Positions 18,501 to 27,170 of a stretch of DNA of 64,000 nucleotides are shown here, piece by piece. Location of the stretch: assembly GCF_900188275.1 (NCBI RefSeq), contig NZ_FZNY01000005.1, positions 62,001 to 126,000 of the forward strand. Direction: 5' to 3'. Position 1 is the stretch's first letter; each line of letters begins with the position of its first letter. Made by a program: the position numbers and the translations under genes. The notes under the pieces are model-generated. The model was not told the DNA's origin. It made no database searches and was given only the letters and a program-made list of their open reading frames with translations. The stretch comes from Dokdonia pacifica. Its GTDB lineage: Bacteria > Bacteroidota > Bacteroidia > Flavobacteriales > Flavobacteriaceae.

Positions 18501-19779
18501 GACTCTCACGTAAATACTGAAGTCCTAAGCTCCAAAGTTTTTCTTCTTTAATACGAAATGTTTGTTTTGCTATTAAAACATGTATAAACTGAATTTGGTC
18601 AATGATACGTGTTGCATTTTGTGGTGCTATTACATGGGCTATTGCCTTTTTTGTTGTTATTTCTAATTCTTCTAAAATGTATACCCAATTATCAGGCTTT
18701 ATTTCAGGTGAAATAAGCAGTTTTCTAAATCTAGATAGATCTGTTTTTATAAAATATTGAATCAGATCATTAATCCTAAGTGTATGATGCTGTGTAGCTT
18801 TTCGCGAAAGCGGATTTAAAAAGAACGCCTTTAATAATGCCCAACTATTATCTGTTTGTTTCTGAGTTACTGGAGTCTTATGATATTGGTTTTGCTCTTT
18901 TGAGAGTGCAATAAGAATGTGTATAAAATCATTCTTTATAGCGGTTTTCCCATGTACTTTATAAATAGCTTCTTCTATGAGTTCAAACAAGGCATAATAC
19001 TCAACATTAAAATGATTTGCCATTTGTTTGATATTACTTTTTACAAATGACATCTTATTAAACATCGTACCTCTCTCCACAAATAAATAATTGAGAATCC
19101 AAAACCATAGATTCTTTTTAAAATCCTGAAGGCTTGTTTTTACAACTGTTTCTTGTTTTTGAATCTTAGTTAATTCATCTGAAAAACTAAATATCTGTTG
19201 ATGATTACTAGGTTCTATACTCTCTATGATTGTTTTGATATGACGTTCTTTAAATTGCCATGCAATTCTTTTTCTTACATAATGATGTTTACCTATGGCA
19301 ATAATCATATCCATAAGTATTGATCGATTATGAAGAGTTTGTTCATCAAATAATGTGTGTATACTTTTAGCTAGGGCTTTATAATTCCAAGGTAAGACTC
19401 CTTTTAATAGAAAGTATTTAAGAGATTCTATATATGATATATCGTCATGAACGACTTCTAGATATTGTGCATGCATATGAGGATACATAATGATATCTTG
19501 TAGTTTTTGATGGAGTTCTGCTTTTAGTTTTAGTGTTAATTCTTCTTCAAAATTATCATAGGAAATACACCCTAAATCGACCTCAAGTGTATTTATTTTA
19601 AGGGTTTGTCCTTCTGGGCATATGGTATTAAAAAGTGAGGATAACTCTCTTGACAAATGATGATGACTCCAGTAGCTCACTTTATTTTGTAATTGGACAC
19701 CAAGTTCTTTTGAATCAAAAGTTGTGTTCCAATTACAATGTGCGATGATATGTTGTCTATGATCAATCATTAAGTTCAT
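15586..19779 (-). CDS. eCIS tape-measure protein (CIS_TMP family, Afp14-like)
   Basis: A 1397-aa, mostly helical, cytoplasmic protein. The N-terminus (HRQHIIAHCNWNTTFDSKELGVQLQNKVS, about residues 7-35, followed by LKINTLEVDLGCISYDNFEEEL near 58-79) matches the start of the CIS tape-measure family. Members set the length of the tube between baseplate and cap. The start overlaps the Afp12-like gene by 17 bp; an alternative ATG three codons in would shorten the overlap to 8 bp. Two CGCTTTCGCGAAAGCG-type palindromes lie inside the gene, read as NFAKAI (17830-17842) and PLSRKAT (18798-18812). They are tolerated in helical regions. Family call is strong. Confidence 0.88.
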   Translation of the reverse strand: MNLMIDHRQHIIAHCNWNTTFDSKELGVQLQNKVSYWSHHHLSRELSSLFNTICPEGQTLKINTLEVDLGCISYDNFEEELTLKLKAELHQKLQDIIMYPHMHAQYLEVVHDDISYIESLKYFLLKGVLPWNYKALAKSIHTLFDEQTLHNRSILMDMIIAIGKHHYVRKRIAWQFKERHIKTIIESIEPSNHQQIFSFSDELTKIQKQETVVKTSLQDFKKNLWFWILNYLFVERGTMFNKMSFVKSNIKQMANHFNVEYYALFELIEEAIYKVHGKTAIKNDFIHILIALSKEQNQYHKTPVTQKQTDNSWALLKAFFLNPLSRKATQHHTLRINDLIQYFIKTDLSRFRKLLISPEIKPDNWVYILEELEITTKKAIAHVIAPQNATRIIDQIQFIHVLIAKQTFRIKEEKLWSLGLQYLRESHSEVYAEETFVKQVVRSIYTSHALSKMQVLDILLQTEILQDAKKINAIPVYNAIKKMHREEIKQIDTFFSKEQFVIALRRLKNIINNHDSHQHIIEELQSIILRWIDHRATETWNILLGLPDKEQLLSSMPVLVNEYKIQAFLEKTNPKYASVLKDFQDSIELAMGQSVSTTETLKAIKSCMTMIAFEIIFSSKNLTVEQFVIQIVKQLRVRDGVGTVSNFAKAISEIISILQQRVKNSSLQKLLREEQEIYIQDIDPLEHIEQLMKQSKSQQVYVGKLLKVLRLNTIITTVAFTKIKTTVYDYLLPKNTTTLADYTKKYIALYAFEKDTHKQQKVTTVLEFLFWKCLADYSSYRGSVKQFEMLYEKAIKYRFSMAGTKGVKEEIETVKTVYKTLKLSEKGVCTYMERCFAASKETISIDNKEVTFKTLLFVNLEQNPEKVRTLLAAKTLAKRQREVFIKSIDFEQFVALISSDIQDQSIAQFYKATSALYRLLHELKPTHSFTGITHHFWEQLLMMFNGKKKFTIVLKELTIYTLDLLSKEQGISTSFLIKFSKDRHIEIPVVLKNTLMKENKAFENLLVTTEETTISQDIDYCITVGKMEALCLYIFNYRKIPSWFYTKKYQSARALLHDIAIHYPLQLLLILRRNTITEAQYVYLYKALNFNSFVDTLSKRYPKQQKQFETLKKLYVVLETVHLSGISAGMLPFLLFYKIMKAWKNANWELISDSMIWNELIWELCGERNLSKTSFFKAFDTVKIQMPIALQITYQQLQTTRKIAQPSPIQETIIKEQTMSTQDELSSILDQGVTIHNAGLVMMNTYFTMLMERLGLVSNTAFNSREAQEDAVHYLQYIVTGLTETEESFLVLNKLLCGIPIETPVKDGIDISQEHKTLIEGLIEAVIGYWPAIGDTSIEGFRGNWLVRDGILREEEDRWTLTVEKKAYDILMLKSPFSFSIIKLPWMTKPLHVSWSF
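17830..17842. repeat. Partial palindrome copy in the tape-measure gene
   Basis: CGCTTTCGCGAAA with the right arm lost; read as FAKA on the minus strand. Confidence 0.75.
18798..18812. repeat. Imperfect palindrome copy in the tape-measure gene
   Basis: Core TTTCGCGAAA with intact GCGG on one side and a single extra base on the other; read as PLSRKA on the minus strand. Confidence 0.75.
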
Positions 19780-22504
19780 TAAGTTTGATAATTTCTATGG
19801 CGAGTTTATTAACATTTTCAAGGACTACTTGAGGATCTATTTTAGTAACCCCATTTTTAGGATGTTCAGGAAAGTGTACTAAACTATTATACCATATCAC
19901 ATATAGTGGAATCAATAGTTGTATAGTTTTAAGACAGGTAAAAAAGTTTTTTGGTGTTAAATGAATAGGTAATTCCTGAGCTAGGAAAAAGTCTAATCTC
20001 TCTTCAAAATGGGTTTTCTCTCTTCTTGTATGGTTTGCATTAACGTCTTCAATAGGTAGTTTTTCATCTTGCTCGTCTTGAAAAATATCAGGAAAGATGG
20101 ATACAACAGTATTGCTAAACAAAGGGTCATTGATTCCGATGGTTATCTCATCATTTAAATGAGTGAAAACAGCCCATTCATACATGGTATTACTAGAAGG
20201 CGCAAAATAGTCTTCAGGGACAGTTGATGATTCAGATACTTCAAACTGTAAATCTTCTCCAAATACTTCTCTAAAATCATTTTTTATAGTATCAAAATCT
20301 TTGTTGTTTGTGTTTTGTAGCACCTCATTAACGATTAATACTTCTTGGTAATTCATCATTTTCTTTATGAGAATAAACTTTGTTGAAAAAGCTATCTTTT
20401 TTAGAACAATGGAATACTGAAAAGATTTTTTTAGTAGATCAGTTTCTATAAAGAAGAATCCTTTTCGATTATCTAGAAGCCATAACGCACTTTCATTATC
20501 CTGTATTTTTTCTTTGTCTTCTTCATCTACCCTATTATCTATCATGTAGTTGTGATAATATCCATTAATCACAAATAACAAATTAATTTTCAGCGCTATG
20601 GTAGGATAGTTTTGATAATCAACAGGAGTTATATATTGTTCTGTATCTATACGTTCTGTATCAAAAATAAAATCAGTTTGATTACCATTTAGTAACTGGT
20701 TTATATAGGCATCTGTTACTGGTTTTAGTTTAGCGTTTAATCGTGTTGCTCCAGAATAATTATAGGCTTTACATCTATAATAGGATAAGGTGCCATAGTT
20801 CTGTAACAATAAACTTTTAATGATGACTTGATTTTTTTTAGGGTTAGCTGTGTATTGGTGTACACTTATGACATTGTCAATCACAGCAGGAGATTCTCCA
20901 TGTCTAGCTAAAAGATGATCAAGAATAGTATTACGCCTTTCAAGATTTACATCTTCATCTTCCATAAAAGACATAAGACCATGCATATAAGCATTATAAG
21001 GGTCATTTTTATATGCTATCCAACTATCTTCTAATAACTCTTTTTCAGATTTAGCTTCAAAACTATACTTATAAGTATCATTATTTTTAAGTAGGGGTCT
21101 TATATGTGGTACTGTATCATATAATGATTGATAGAAGTATGTAGATGAAAAGTTTTTATATGGAGCTGGGTACCTACTATTCTTTTTTTGATACTCATTT
21201 TTAATTTCATAAAAATGTTTTTCATCACTAGGAGTACCTGTCATAGGGTTTTTAAAAGAAAAAAGAGTGCCTATGTTTGCTAATTGCGCAAATTGATTAC
21301 TTAATACCTGATCAAAAAGGGTTAAATATCCTTTTAATTGTCTGGATTGCGATATTTGAAATGAGCTAGCTCCAAGATCTAAACTGTTTAATCCTACTGC
21401 ATAGATTTCTGGAAATGTATTTTGTATGGAGTAATAATTACTTATGTCTCTATATTTCCCTACAGGAATTTTTGGGGTTAATTGTATTGCTTCAACGGCT
21501 TCAAGTTGCGTCCCATGAAGTTTTGCTGGAGTCATACTTTTTATATGATCATTATTACTAATTGAGTCTACTATTTTTCCTTTTTTAGTAATTTTAAAAA
21601 GTCCATTACTCCCTATAGAATTGATAAGATCAAGCTCTATAATTTGATCTATTCCTGATCTAACTACATATAACATATCTGTTCCTTCCTTAGCTATAAA
21701 ACAGATATCGGAAACGGCTACAACTCCTGAAACATTTTGAATTTCTTTTTGAATTTCAAAAGCTTCAATGGTATTTTTTTTTGAATCGGATTGTATATTA
21801 TGAGTCCATCCTCTTTTAAGTTTTGGACCATTAAAAATTTCATTTATTGAATATCCTTCTGCTTCTAATCTATCATATCCCGTTTGAAGTATTCTAGGGA
21901 ATATGTAATTATTGATTTTATAATTAATGTTAGTGATAATAACATCAAGATTATAGCCTTCTTCAATTTCTATGCTCCCAGATATGTTGTATTTTAAAGG
22001 AATTAAAAGTTTTGGAGTTAGAAAATATGCTCCCAGATTACGTACTTTATTGACTTCATTCAGTACTTCTTTACAAATATCACCAGAGGTATTGAATGAT
22101 TTGTATGCGTGTACATATATTTGATATACATTAGATGTTACTACTTGTATATCACAATTAAGAGCATCTGGTATTCTATCTATAATATATTTATAATAAT
22201 CATCCTTAGTGATTGGAGATGTTGTTAATATATCTTCTGGTAAATAAAATTGATTTTCTATTTCTAATACACCTCTATTATTTGTTAGAATATCTTTTAT
22301 TGGAAAATTAGTACAGTACCCTAATTCAGTAAAAGCATAGCATAATTGGTCTAAGATTGTTACTCCTGGATCACTTGGGTTTAAATTTGTCCATTGATTT
22401 CCACTATGCTTTTGGATATAGGCCAATCCTTCCTCTTTAAGAGCTTTAAAGTCAAGTTCTACAGGCAATTTTGTATCTTCGATATAATTTTTTTCGTCTA
22501 CCAT
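19763..22504 (-). CDS. eCIS baseplate protein, Afp12-like
   Basis: A 913-aa baseplate component. The N-terminus contains the characteristic ALKEEGLAYIQKHSGNQWT and LNPSDPGVTILDQLCYAFTELGY (about 23-68), shared with phage baseplate-J/gp6-related eCIS proteins, in which this part makes the baseplate wedge. The centre has DLGASSFQISQSRQLKGYLTLFDQVLSNQFAQLANI (about 375-410), another marker of this family. It overlaps the Afp11-like gene by 7 bp and the tape-measure gene by 17 bp, consistent with tight translational coupling. It should form wedge dimers with the Afp11-like protein around the spike. Confidence 0.87.
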   Translation of the reverse strand: MVDEKNYIEDTKLPVELDFKALKEEGLAYIQKHSGNQWTNLNPSDPGVTILDQLCYAFTELGYCTNFPIKDILTNNRGVLEIENQFYLPEDILTTSPITKDDYYKYIIDRIPDALNCDIQVVTSNVYQIYVHAYKSFNTSGDICKEVLNEVNKVRNLGAYFLTPKLLIPLKYNISGSIEIEEGYNLDVIITNINYKINNYIFPRILQTGYDRLEAEGYSINEIFNGPKLKRGWTHNIQSDSKKNTIEAFEIQKEIQNVSGVVAVSDICFIAKEGTDMLYVVRSGIDQIIELDLINSIGSNGLFKITKKGKIVDSISNNDHIKSMTPAKLHGTQLEAVEAIQLTPKIPVGKYRDISNYYSIQNTFPEIYAVGLNSLDLGASSFQISQSRQLKGYLTLFDQVLSNQFAQLANIGTLFSFKNPMTGTPSDEKHFYEIKNEYQKKNSRYPAPYKNFSSTYFYQSLYDTVPHIRPLLKNNDTYKYSFEAKSEKELLEDSWIAYKNDPYNAYMHGLMSFMEDEDVNLERRNTILDHLLARHGESPAVIDNVISVHQYTANPKKNQVIIKSLLLQNYGTLSYYRCKAYNYSGATRLNAKLKPVTDAYINQLLNGNQTDFIFDTERIDTEQYITPVDYQNYPTIALKINLLFVINGYYHNYMIDNRVDEEDKEKIQDNESALWLLDNRKGFFFIETDLLKKSFQYSIVLKKIAFSTKFILIKKMMNYQEVLIVNEVLQNTNNKDFDTIKNDFREVFGEDLQFEVSESSTVPEDYFAPSSNTMYEWAVFTHLNDEITIGINDPLFSNTVVSIFPDIFQDEQDEKLPIEDVNANHTRREKTHFEERLDFFLAQELPIHLTPKNFFTCLKTIQLLIPLYVIWYNSLVHFPEHPKNGVTKIDPQVVLENVNKLAIEIIKLNELND

Positions 22505-25500
22505 AAATACTGAATTTTTGAAGCATCTAATGATGGAACGAATAAAGTGTTATCGCTATCTGAAGATTGATTTTTTATAGGATCGCTATAGTTTATTTTT
22601 TTTGTTATAGGGTCTATTTCACCAATCTCTATAAACACATTATCAATACTGGCAATTTCTTTTTGACTTTTTATAAATAATGCTATTTGAGCTGCACTTA
22701 TACCATTACCTATCGTGATTTGTTGTTGAGTTGTATGAATCCAAGGTGATAGAAAAACATCAATCTTTGGATTCATTATTTTTTTTACCCCTGAAATTTC
22801 AAATCCACTCTTCACATAAATGTCAGCTACTACTCTTATATATTTAAATTCAAAATTGAGCACTTCGACTTTTGCGAAAATTGGAGTACGGTTTTTGAGA
22901 AAGTCTTTTATTTCTAATCGCTTACATATCGTTACATAAGGCCTAAAAGCATTTGCATCTGTATATTTATCTTCTTCTTTTGAAACATAAATTTTAATAC
23001 GCTCCGTAATCCTATCATATGTAGATGTTACCTGATAAATTGAAGGGAAGTTTTCTTTGATTATTCTATAATAATCTGTTCGAGAAACTAATCTATCCTT
23101 TGTTTTTAATCGCGTGCTTACACGACAATCCATCTGTATATCTGTTTCTGCCGCTACACCACCAAAAGAAGAAAAAGGTTGTGTTATATTGGTTAATTCT
23201 GATATTCCATTAAAAGTAGTCTGAATACTATTTGCTTGTAAAAATGGTACTTCAGTATTGGAGAGATGTTTTGTATCTATTCTTGTAAGCTTTATGCCAT
23301 TTGTTTTTAAAAATGTAGTTTCTGGGTAGGTATTTATATCGTCTTGAACTCCTATAGAAATGTAATAAGCATTACTTGATTCAGGCATTGTATGATGCCC
23401 TAGTGTAATATCATCTGGAATAGTAATGGTAACTATTCCTGAACAACTTAAGCCATACGTTTCATCAGATAATATTTGTAATGGCTTCCATCCTCTCTTT
23501 GATAAATAATTATATATAATTTTTGAAGAATCTACTACATTTTTGTTTGTAGTACTTGTTAGTTCAAAATAAAGACTTATTGCTGCTGGAGCGACAAGAT
23601 TTGAGAGTGCAATAAATAGCTTTCCATTATCTGTAAAGTCATTATAAATAGGAATTTCATTCTCTTTATTCTCTAATGTATTATTCAATCTCCCTTGTGT
23701 ATTATCATATATTTTATAATTACAAAACATATCATAATAAAAAAGTTCAACCGGGTATGATGTTCTTGATTCATCAAAAGTATATGTTACACAAGATGAA
23801 TAACTCGCTGTAAATAGATTAACTGTAGGCGTGTATGGTTCATTAGGAGCTTCTACAATTTCTTCTTCACTATCATTATTTGCAAGTTTAGCAATAATGG
23901 CCGCATTATATAATGCAATAGCACTTATTACTTTTGGATATAATAAGAGACCAAATCCATCTAAAGGGGCTATTAACTGCATTTTAAAAAACCCTGAAGT
24001 GCTTTCATCTGAAAACTCTAAAACTTCTTTTTGAATCGTAGGGTCTATATCTGTTTGGTTATTATATCCAGGAGTATAATTAAAAATACTAGAGCCTTTC
24101 CCTTCTTGTATTTCTTGAAATAATGATAAGGAGATGGGTCCTTCTTCGATAATATCGTCCTCTATCACTACAACGATTGGACAAGGAACCTCATCGGGTT
24201 TGCTATGATCTTCGTTTGATTGAAAAGAATTCATAAAGACGGGTATCCAACCTCCAGATTGTAATAACTGAAATGTCACCTTAAAGCAATCATTTGTAAA
24301 AAGTCCTAAGCGAGACTTTTCATCTTCTTCATTAAATTCATTTCCATCTGTTACGGATTTCTTACCAAGTGAAAAACCTAAAAGAAATCCTTCAATAAAA
24401 CTTTTTATGGATGATGCAATAGAAGCGTCTTTATTTATTTTTTTATAATCTCCCTTTAAGTAGTTATTATATTTTTCATAATACGTTTCAAAATTATCTA
24501 ATAGTGTATCTAATCCTATTTGTGGTAAATTATCCCAATCTAGTTGAATAGTAAACGTATTTATTCTTTTACTAAAGATCTCATTACTGCCTATAATAAA
24601 ACTTTGATCTTTTTCTGGGGTAGGTCCAAAAAGAGGAAACGGGTTTTTAGTTTCTAATTGCCCGAAATCATTATATAATTGAAACGTCTTTAATCCTTTT
24701 ACATCTACTTTTATATATAGAGATGTAATCTTTGGAGCTTCTACGGCTGTTTTAAAATTAGAAAATTCCATCTTACAAATAGGCCAATCACTAGATATAC
24801 TATTTATAGGTTCTATAAATGCTTCAATGGAAGGATCAGTATCCAGTATACAAATAGTTAGCGTAACCACATTATTATGTATACTAACTACTTTATCATC
24901 TGTATTTAGGCAGTTTTTAGTTGTCACATCAAGCCAACCAGATTGTGTACTCAAATAATAGTGTGCATTCTCAAATAATTCTTTATCTATAACATCATCA
25001 TTTAGCGTATATTCAATAGTTATTGTGCGTGTACCTCCTTGCAAAAAAAGTATAGGTGAGGCAAATGCAAACCCCAACGTCACTAATTTAGTAGTATCAT
25101 TTAGTGTAGTGCCAAAAGTTTTCCAGCTTTCAATGATATCATCTTCATTTTTCTTTACTGTATTAACATCTATATGTTCTGTTATATTTAGGTAATAATT
25201 ATCTTGAATATTTGTCGATTCCTGATTATTCGTTTTTGAGACAGTATACACCTTTTCTATACTAGCAGGGTTAATAGATACTGGCATTTCATTATTAAAT
25301 AAAATTGGAGTTGTATCCTCATAATTACCACCAAGAAACAACGTATTCTTAGGTAAGGTATAGGTAAGATCTTCTTCTATTAAATCTGTACTTACAAATA
25401 CTTGATCAGCTTTAGCGCTATTATTCTGTTGTTTTAATATGTCTTTAAAATAAAAATCAAGATGCTTTGAAGAGAGCCCGTTTAATTGATTTTCATATAT

Positions 25501-26427
25501 GGTTAGTAATTCTGTAAATGTGCGTAATAATAGAGTGTCGGGAAATTTATCTTTTTTATTTTTCAAAGATGCAAACTCAACAGAGGCATATTCAATAATA
25601 TTATTTTGAAAAGAGAAAATTTGATCTCCTATTTCAATAAGTCTTCGATAATAGAGATAAATATTATTCTCATTGGGTTGTTGTTTTTCATTTTTAAATC
25701 CAAATAGAATCCAAAAAGGGGTATTATTCTTACCGAGTTGCCAAATCTCTTTATCAAAAGATTGAAAAAATGACCAATTTACTTCCTTCACTTCATCCTG
25801 TGTAAAATGAATGGATAAGTATTCTTTTAGAGATAAGATAGCCCATAAATACTTACTATACGTATTCTTAATCTCGTCGTATATATAATATTTTAAGTTA
25901 TAGGTCTCATCTGATTTCCCAAGATAGTATGCCCATCGTTCTATAGTTATAAATACATTAAGTATTTGATCAAAAAGTACTTCAATTAAATTAATAGGGA
26001 TTTTTATTAATATAATTTTTTTAAACTTTTTTTCTTTTATCTTATTAAGATTACTTATAACTTTTTTAAAATTTTCATTTTTTTCTAATACTGGAATTTC
26101 TATTCTATAAAGCTTAATTATGATATTTATTTCTCTAGGATCTATAATTTTTTTAGTACACTCGGTACTTACTTTAATGTATTTCAGGTACTTTTCATGA
26201 AAGGGCATTGTGGCTATTGATGCCATTAAAAAAATAGGGTCTTTTAATAAAAAAGGTGCCCAATTACCATTCACCTTATTTTTATGATCATAAAAATTAA
26301 TAAGAGAAGCAAATTTTGTTAAAAAACTTAACCTATCTATTTCAGAACGACTATCTATTAAACAAGCACTTGGTTTTAAAGCCTTGTTTAAGGAGGTAAT
26401 TGCACTATTTTGATCTATTGAAATCAT
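22498..26427 (-). CDS. eCIS baseplate J-like protein, Afp11-like
   Basis: A 1309-aa protein, the largest baseplate component. The C-terminal third carries the J-family features: FSSFGGVAAETDIQMDCRVS followed by LKTKDRLVSRTDYYRIIKENFPSIYQV (about 1090-1135), and then IYVSKEEDKYTDANAFRPY and KRLEIKDFLKNRTPIFAKVEV. The first 350 residues are divergent and helical. The middle is beta-rich and probably faces the outside of the baseplate. The gene starts 9 bp after the gp25-like gene and overlaps the Afp12-like gene. Family assignment rests on the J-type C-terminus plus position. Confidence 0.87.
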   Translation of the reverse strand: MISIDQNSAITSLNKALKPSACLIDSRSEIDRLSFLTKFASLINFYDHKNKVNGNWAPFLLKDPIFLMASIATMPFHEKYLKYIKVSTECTKKIIDPREINIIIKLYRIEIPVLEKNENFKKVISNLNKIKEKKFKKIILIKIPINLIEVLFDQILNVFITIERWAYYLGKSDETYNLKYYIYDEIKNTYSKYLWAILSLKEYLSIHFTQDEVKEVNWSFFQSFDKEIWQLGKNNTPFWILFGFKNEKQQPNENNIYLYYRRLIEIGDQIFSFQNNIIEYASVEFASLKNKKDKFPDTLLLRTFTELLTIYENQLNGLSSKHLDFYFKDILKQQNNSAKADQVFVSTDLIEEDLTYTLPKNTLFLGGNYEDTTPILFNNEMPVSINPASIEKVYTVSKTNNQESTNIQDNYYLNITEHIDVNTVKKNEDDIIESWKTFGTTLNDTTKLVTLGFAFASPILFLQGGTRTITIEYTLNDDVIDKELFENAHYYLSTQSGWLDVTTKNCLNTDDKVVSIHNNVVTLTICILDTDPSIEAFIEPINSISSDWPICKMEFSNFKTAVEAPKITSLYIKVDVKGLKTFQLYNDFGQLETKNPFPLFGPTPEKDQSFIIGSNEIFSKRINTFTIQLDWDNLPQIGLDTLLDNFETYYEKYNNYLKGDYKKINKDASIASSIKSFIEGFLLGFSLGKKSVTDGNEFNEEDEKSRLGLFTNDCFKVTFQLLQSGGWIPVFMNSFQSNEDHSKPDEVPCPIVVVIEDDIIEEGPISLSLFQEIQEGKGSSIFNYTPGYNNQTDIDPTIQKEVLEFSDESTSGFFKMQLIAPLDGFGLLLYPKVISAIALYNAAIIAKLANNDSEEEIVEAPNEPYTPTVNLFTASYSSCVTYTFDESRTSYPVELFYYDMFCNYKIYDNTQGRLNNTLENKENEIPIYNDFTDNGKLFIALSNLVAPAAISLYFELTSTTNKNVVDSSKIIYNYLSKRGWKPLQILSDETYGLSCSGIVTITIPDDITLGHHTMPESSNAYYISIGVQDDINTYPETTFLKTNGIKLTRIDTKHLSNTEVPFLQANSIQTTFNGISELTNITQPFSSFGGVAAETDIQMDCRVSTRLKTKDRLVSRTDYYRIIKENFPSIYQVTSTYDRITERIKIYVSKEEDKYTDANAFRPYVTICKRLEIKDFLKNRTPIFAKVEVLNFEFKYIRVVADIYVKSGFEISGVKKIMNPKIDVFLSPWIHTTQQQITIGNGISAAQIALFIKSQKEIASIDNVFIEIGEIDPITKKINYSDPIKNQSSDSDNTLFVPSLDASKIQYLW

Positions 26428-26436
26428 AGGTTAGTA

Positions 26437-26862
26437 TCATAAATTGGTTCCTTCTTTTATATAAAAAGGGTATACATAATTATGTCTTGTATTGGTTTGA
26501 TTATATTCATAATCAATTGTTATTTCTATTCTTCCAGCTAACATATCTGCAAAAACGACAGCTATATTTAATACTGTTATTCTAGGCTCATTATCTAATA
26601 GGGCTGTTTCTACAGTTTTCTTTATTTCCCCTTTTAGAGTTTCATCCATTTTTTTAAAGAAATATTGTTGTAGACCAGAACCAAACTCTGACGCTAAAGG
26701 GCGTTCTCCAAATTTGGTTTGCATGATTACATCAATAGAATCTTCAATATTCTTTTCATATCGCGTTAGTACTAATTGGTGATTTCCTACAGAAAATGTC
26801 ACAGGAAAGGACCATCCAGAGCCTAAAAATTCTTTTTGTCTATTTGTCAAACTATTATCCAC
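26437..26862 (-). CDS. gp25-like baseplate wedge protein (Afp9-like)
   Basis: A 141-aa protein of the gpW/gp25 family, which initiates sheath polymerisation at the baseplate. Visible hallmarks are FLGSGWSFPVTF near the N-terminus, VIMQTKFGERPLASEFGSGL (44-63) holding the conserved E-R-P-x-x-x-E-F-G core, and a C-terminal beta segment. The start codon is GTG at 26862, overlapping the PAAR gene by 8 bp. Length is typical for the family. Confidence 0.92.
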   Translation of the reverse strand: MDNSLTNRQKEFLGSGWSFPVTFSVGNHQLVLTRYEKNIEDSIDVIMQTKFGERPLASEFGSGLQQYFFKKMDETLKGEIKKTVETALLDNEPRITVLNIAVVFADMLAGRIEITIDYEYNQTNTRHNYVYPFYIKEGTNL

Positions 26863-27157
26863 CTATCATAACATTTAAAGCCCCCATTAGAATTTTACCG
26901 CCATGGGCAGTAGTATCCCCTAACCTAGCCGCTGGCATTCCTCCAATTTTTACAGTAGCCGATCCTTTAACAATACTATCTGGAGGGCCTACACAAACTA
27001 ACATATCTCCAACTTTAGCTGCCGGTAGTCCTCCTATTAAAACATTAGGTTGTCCTGGGCCTATTATAGGACCTCCTACATGAGGAATAGGAGAAGGTAC
27101 TGCAGGGGTTTGCATAGGGCATTGATGGAAATCTGTTAATCTAGCTGCTGGTGGCAT
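26855..27157 (-). CDS. PAAR-repeat spike-tip protein (Afp10-like)
   Basis: A 100-aa PAAR protein that caps the spike with a sharp metal-bound cone. It begins PPAARLTDFHQC and has the repeated GG(L/M)PAA(K/R)(V/L)GD units (42-51 and 72-81). Likely zinc ligands are H11, H26, C55 and H85. It has no C-terminal toxin extension, so it is structural only. It lies between the VgrG-like and gp25-like genes. Confidence 0.95.
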   Translation of the reverse strand: MPPAARLTDFHQCPMQTPAVPSPIPHVGGPIIGPGQPNVLIGGLPAAKVGDMLVCVGPPDSIVKGSATVKIGGMPAARLGDTTAHGGKILMGALNVMIGG

Positions 27158-27170
27158 ATCCTTTATATTT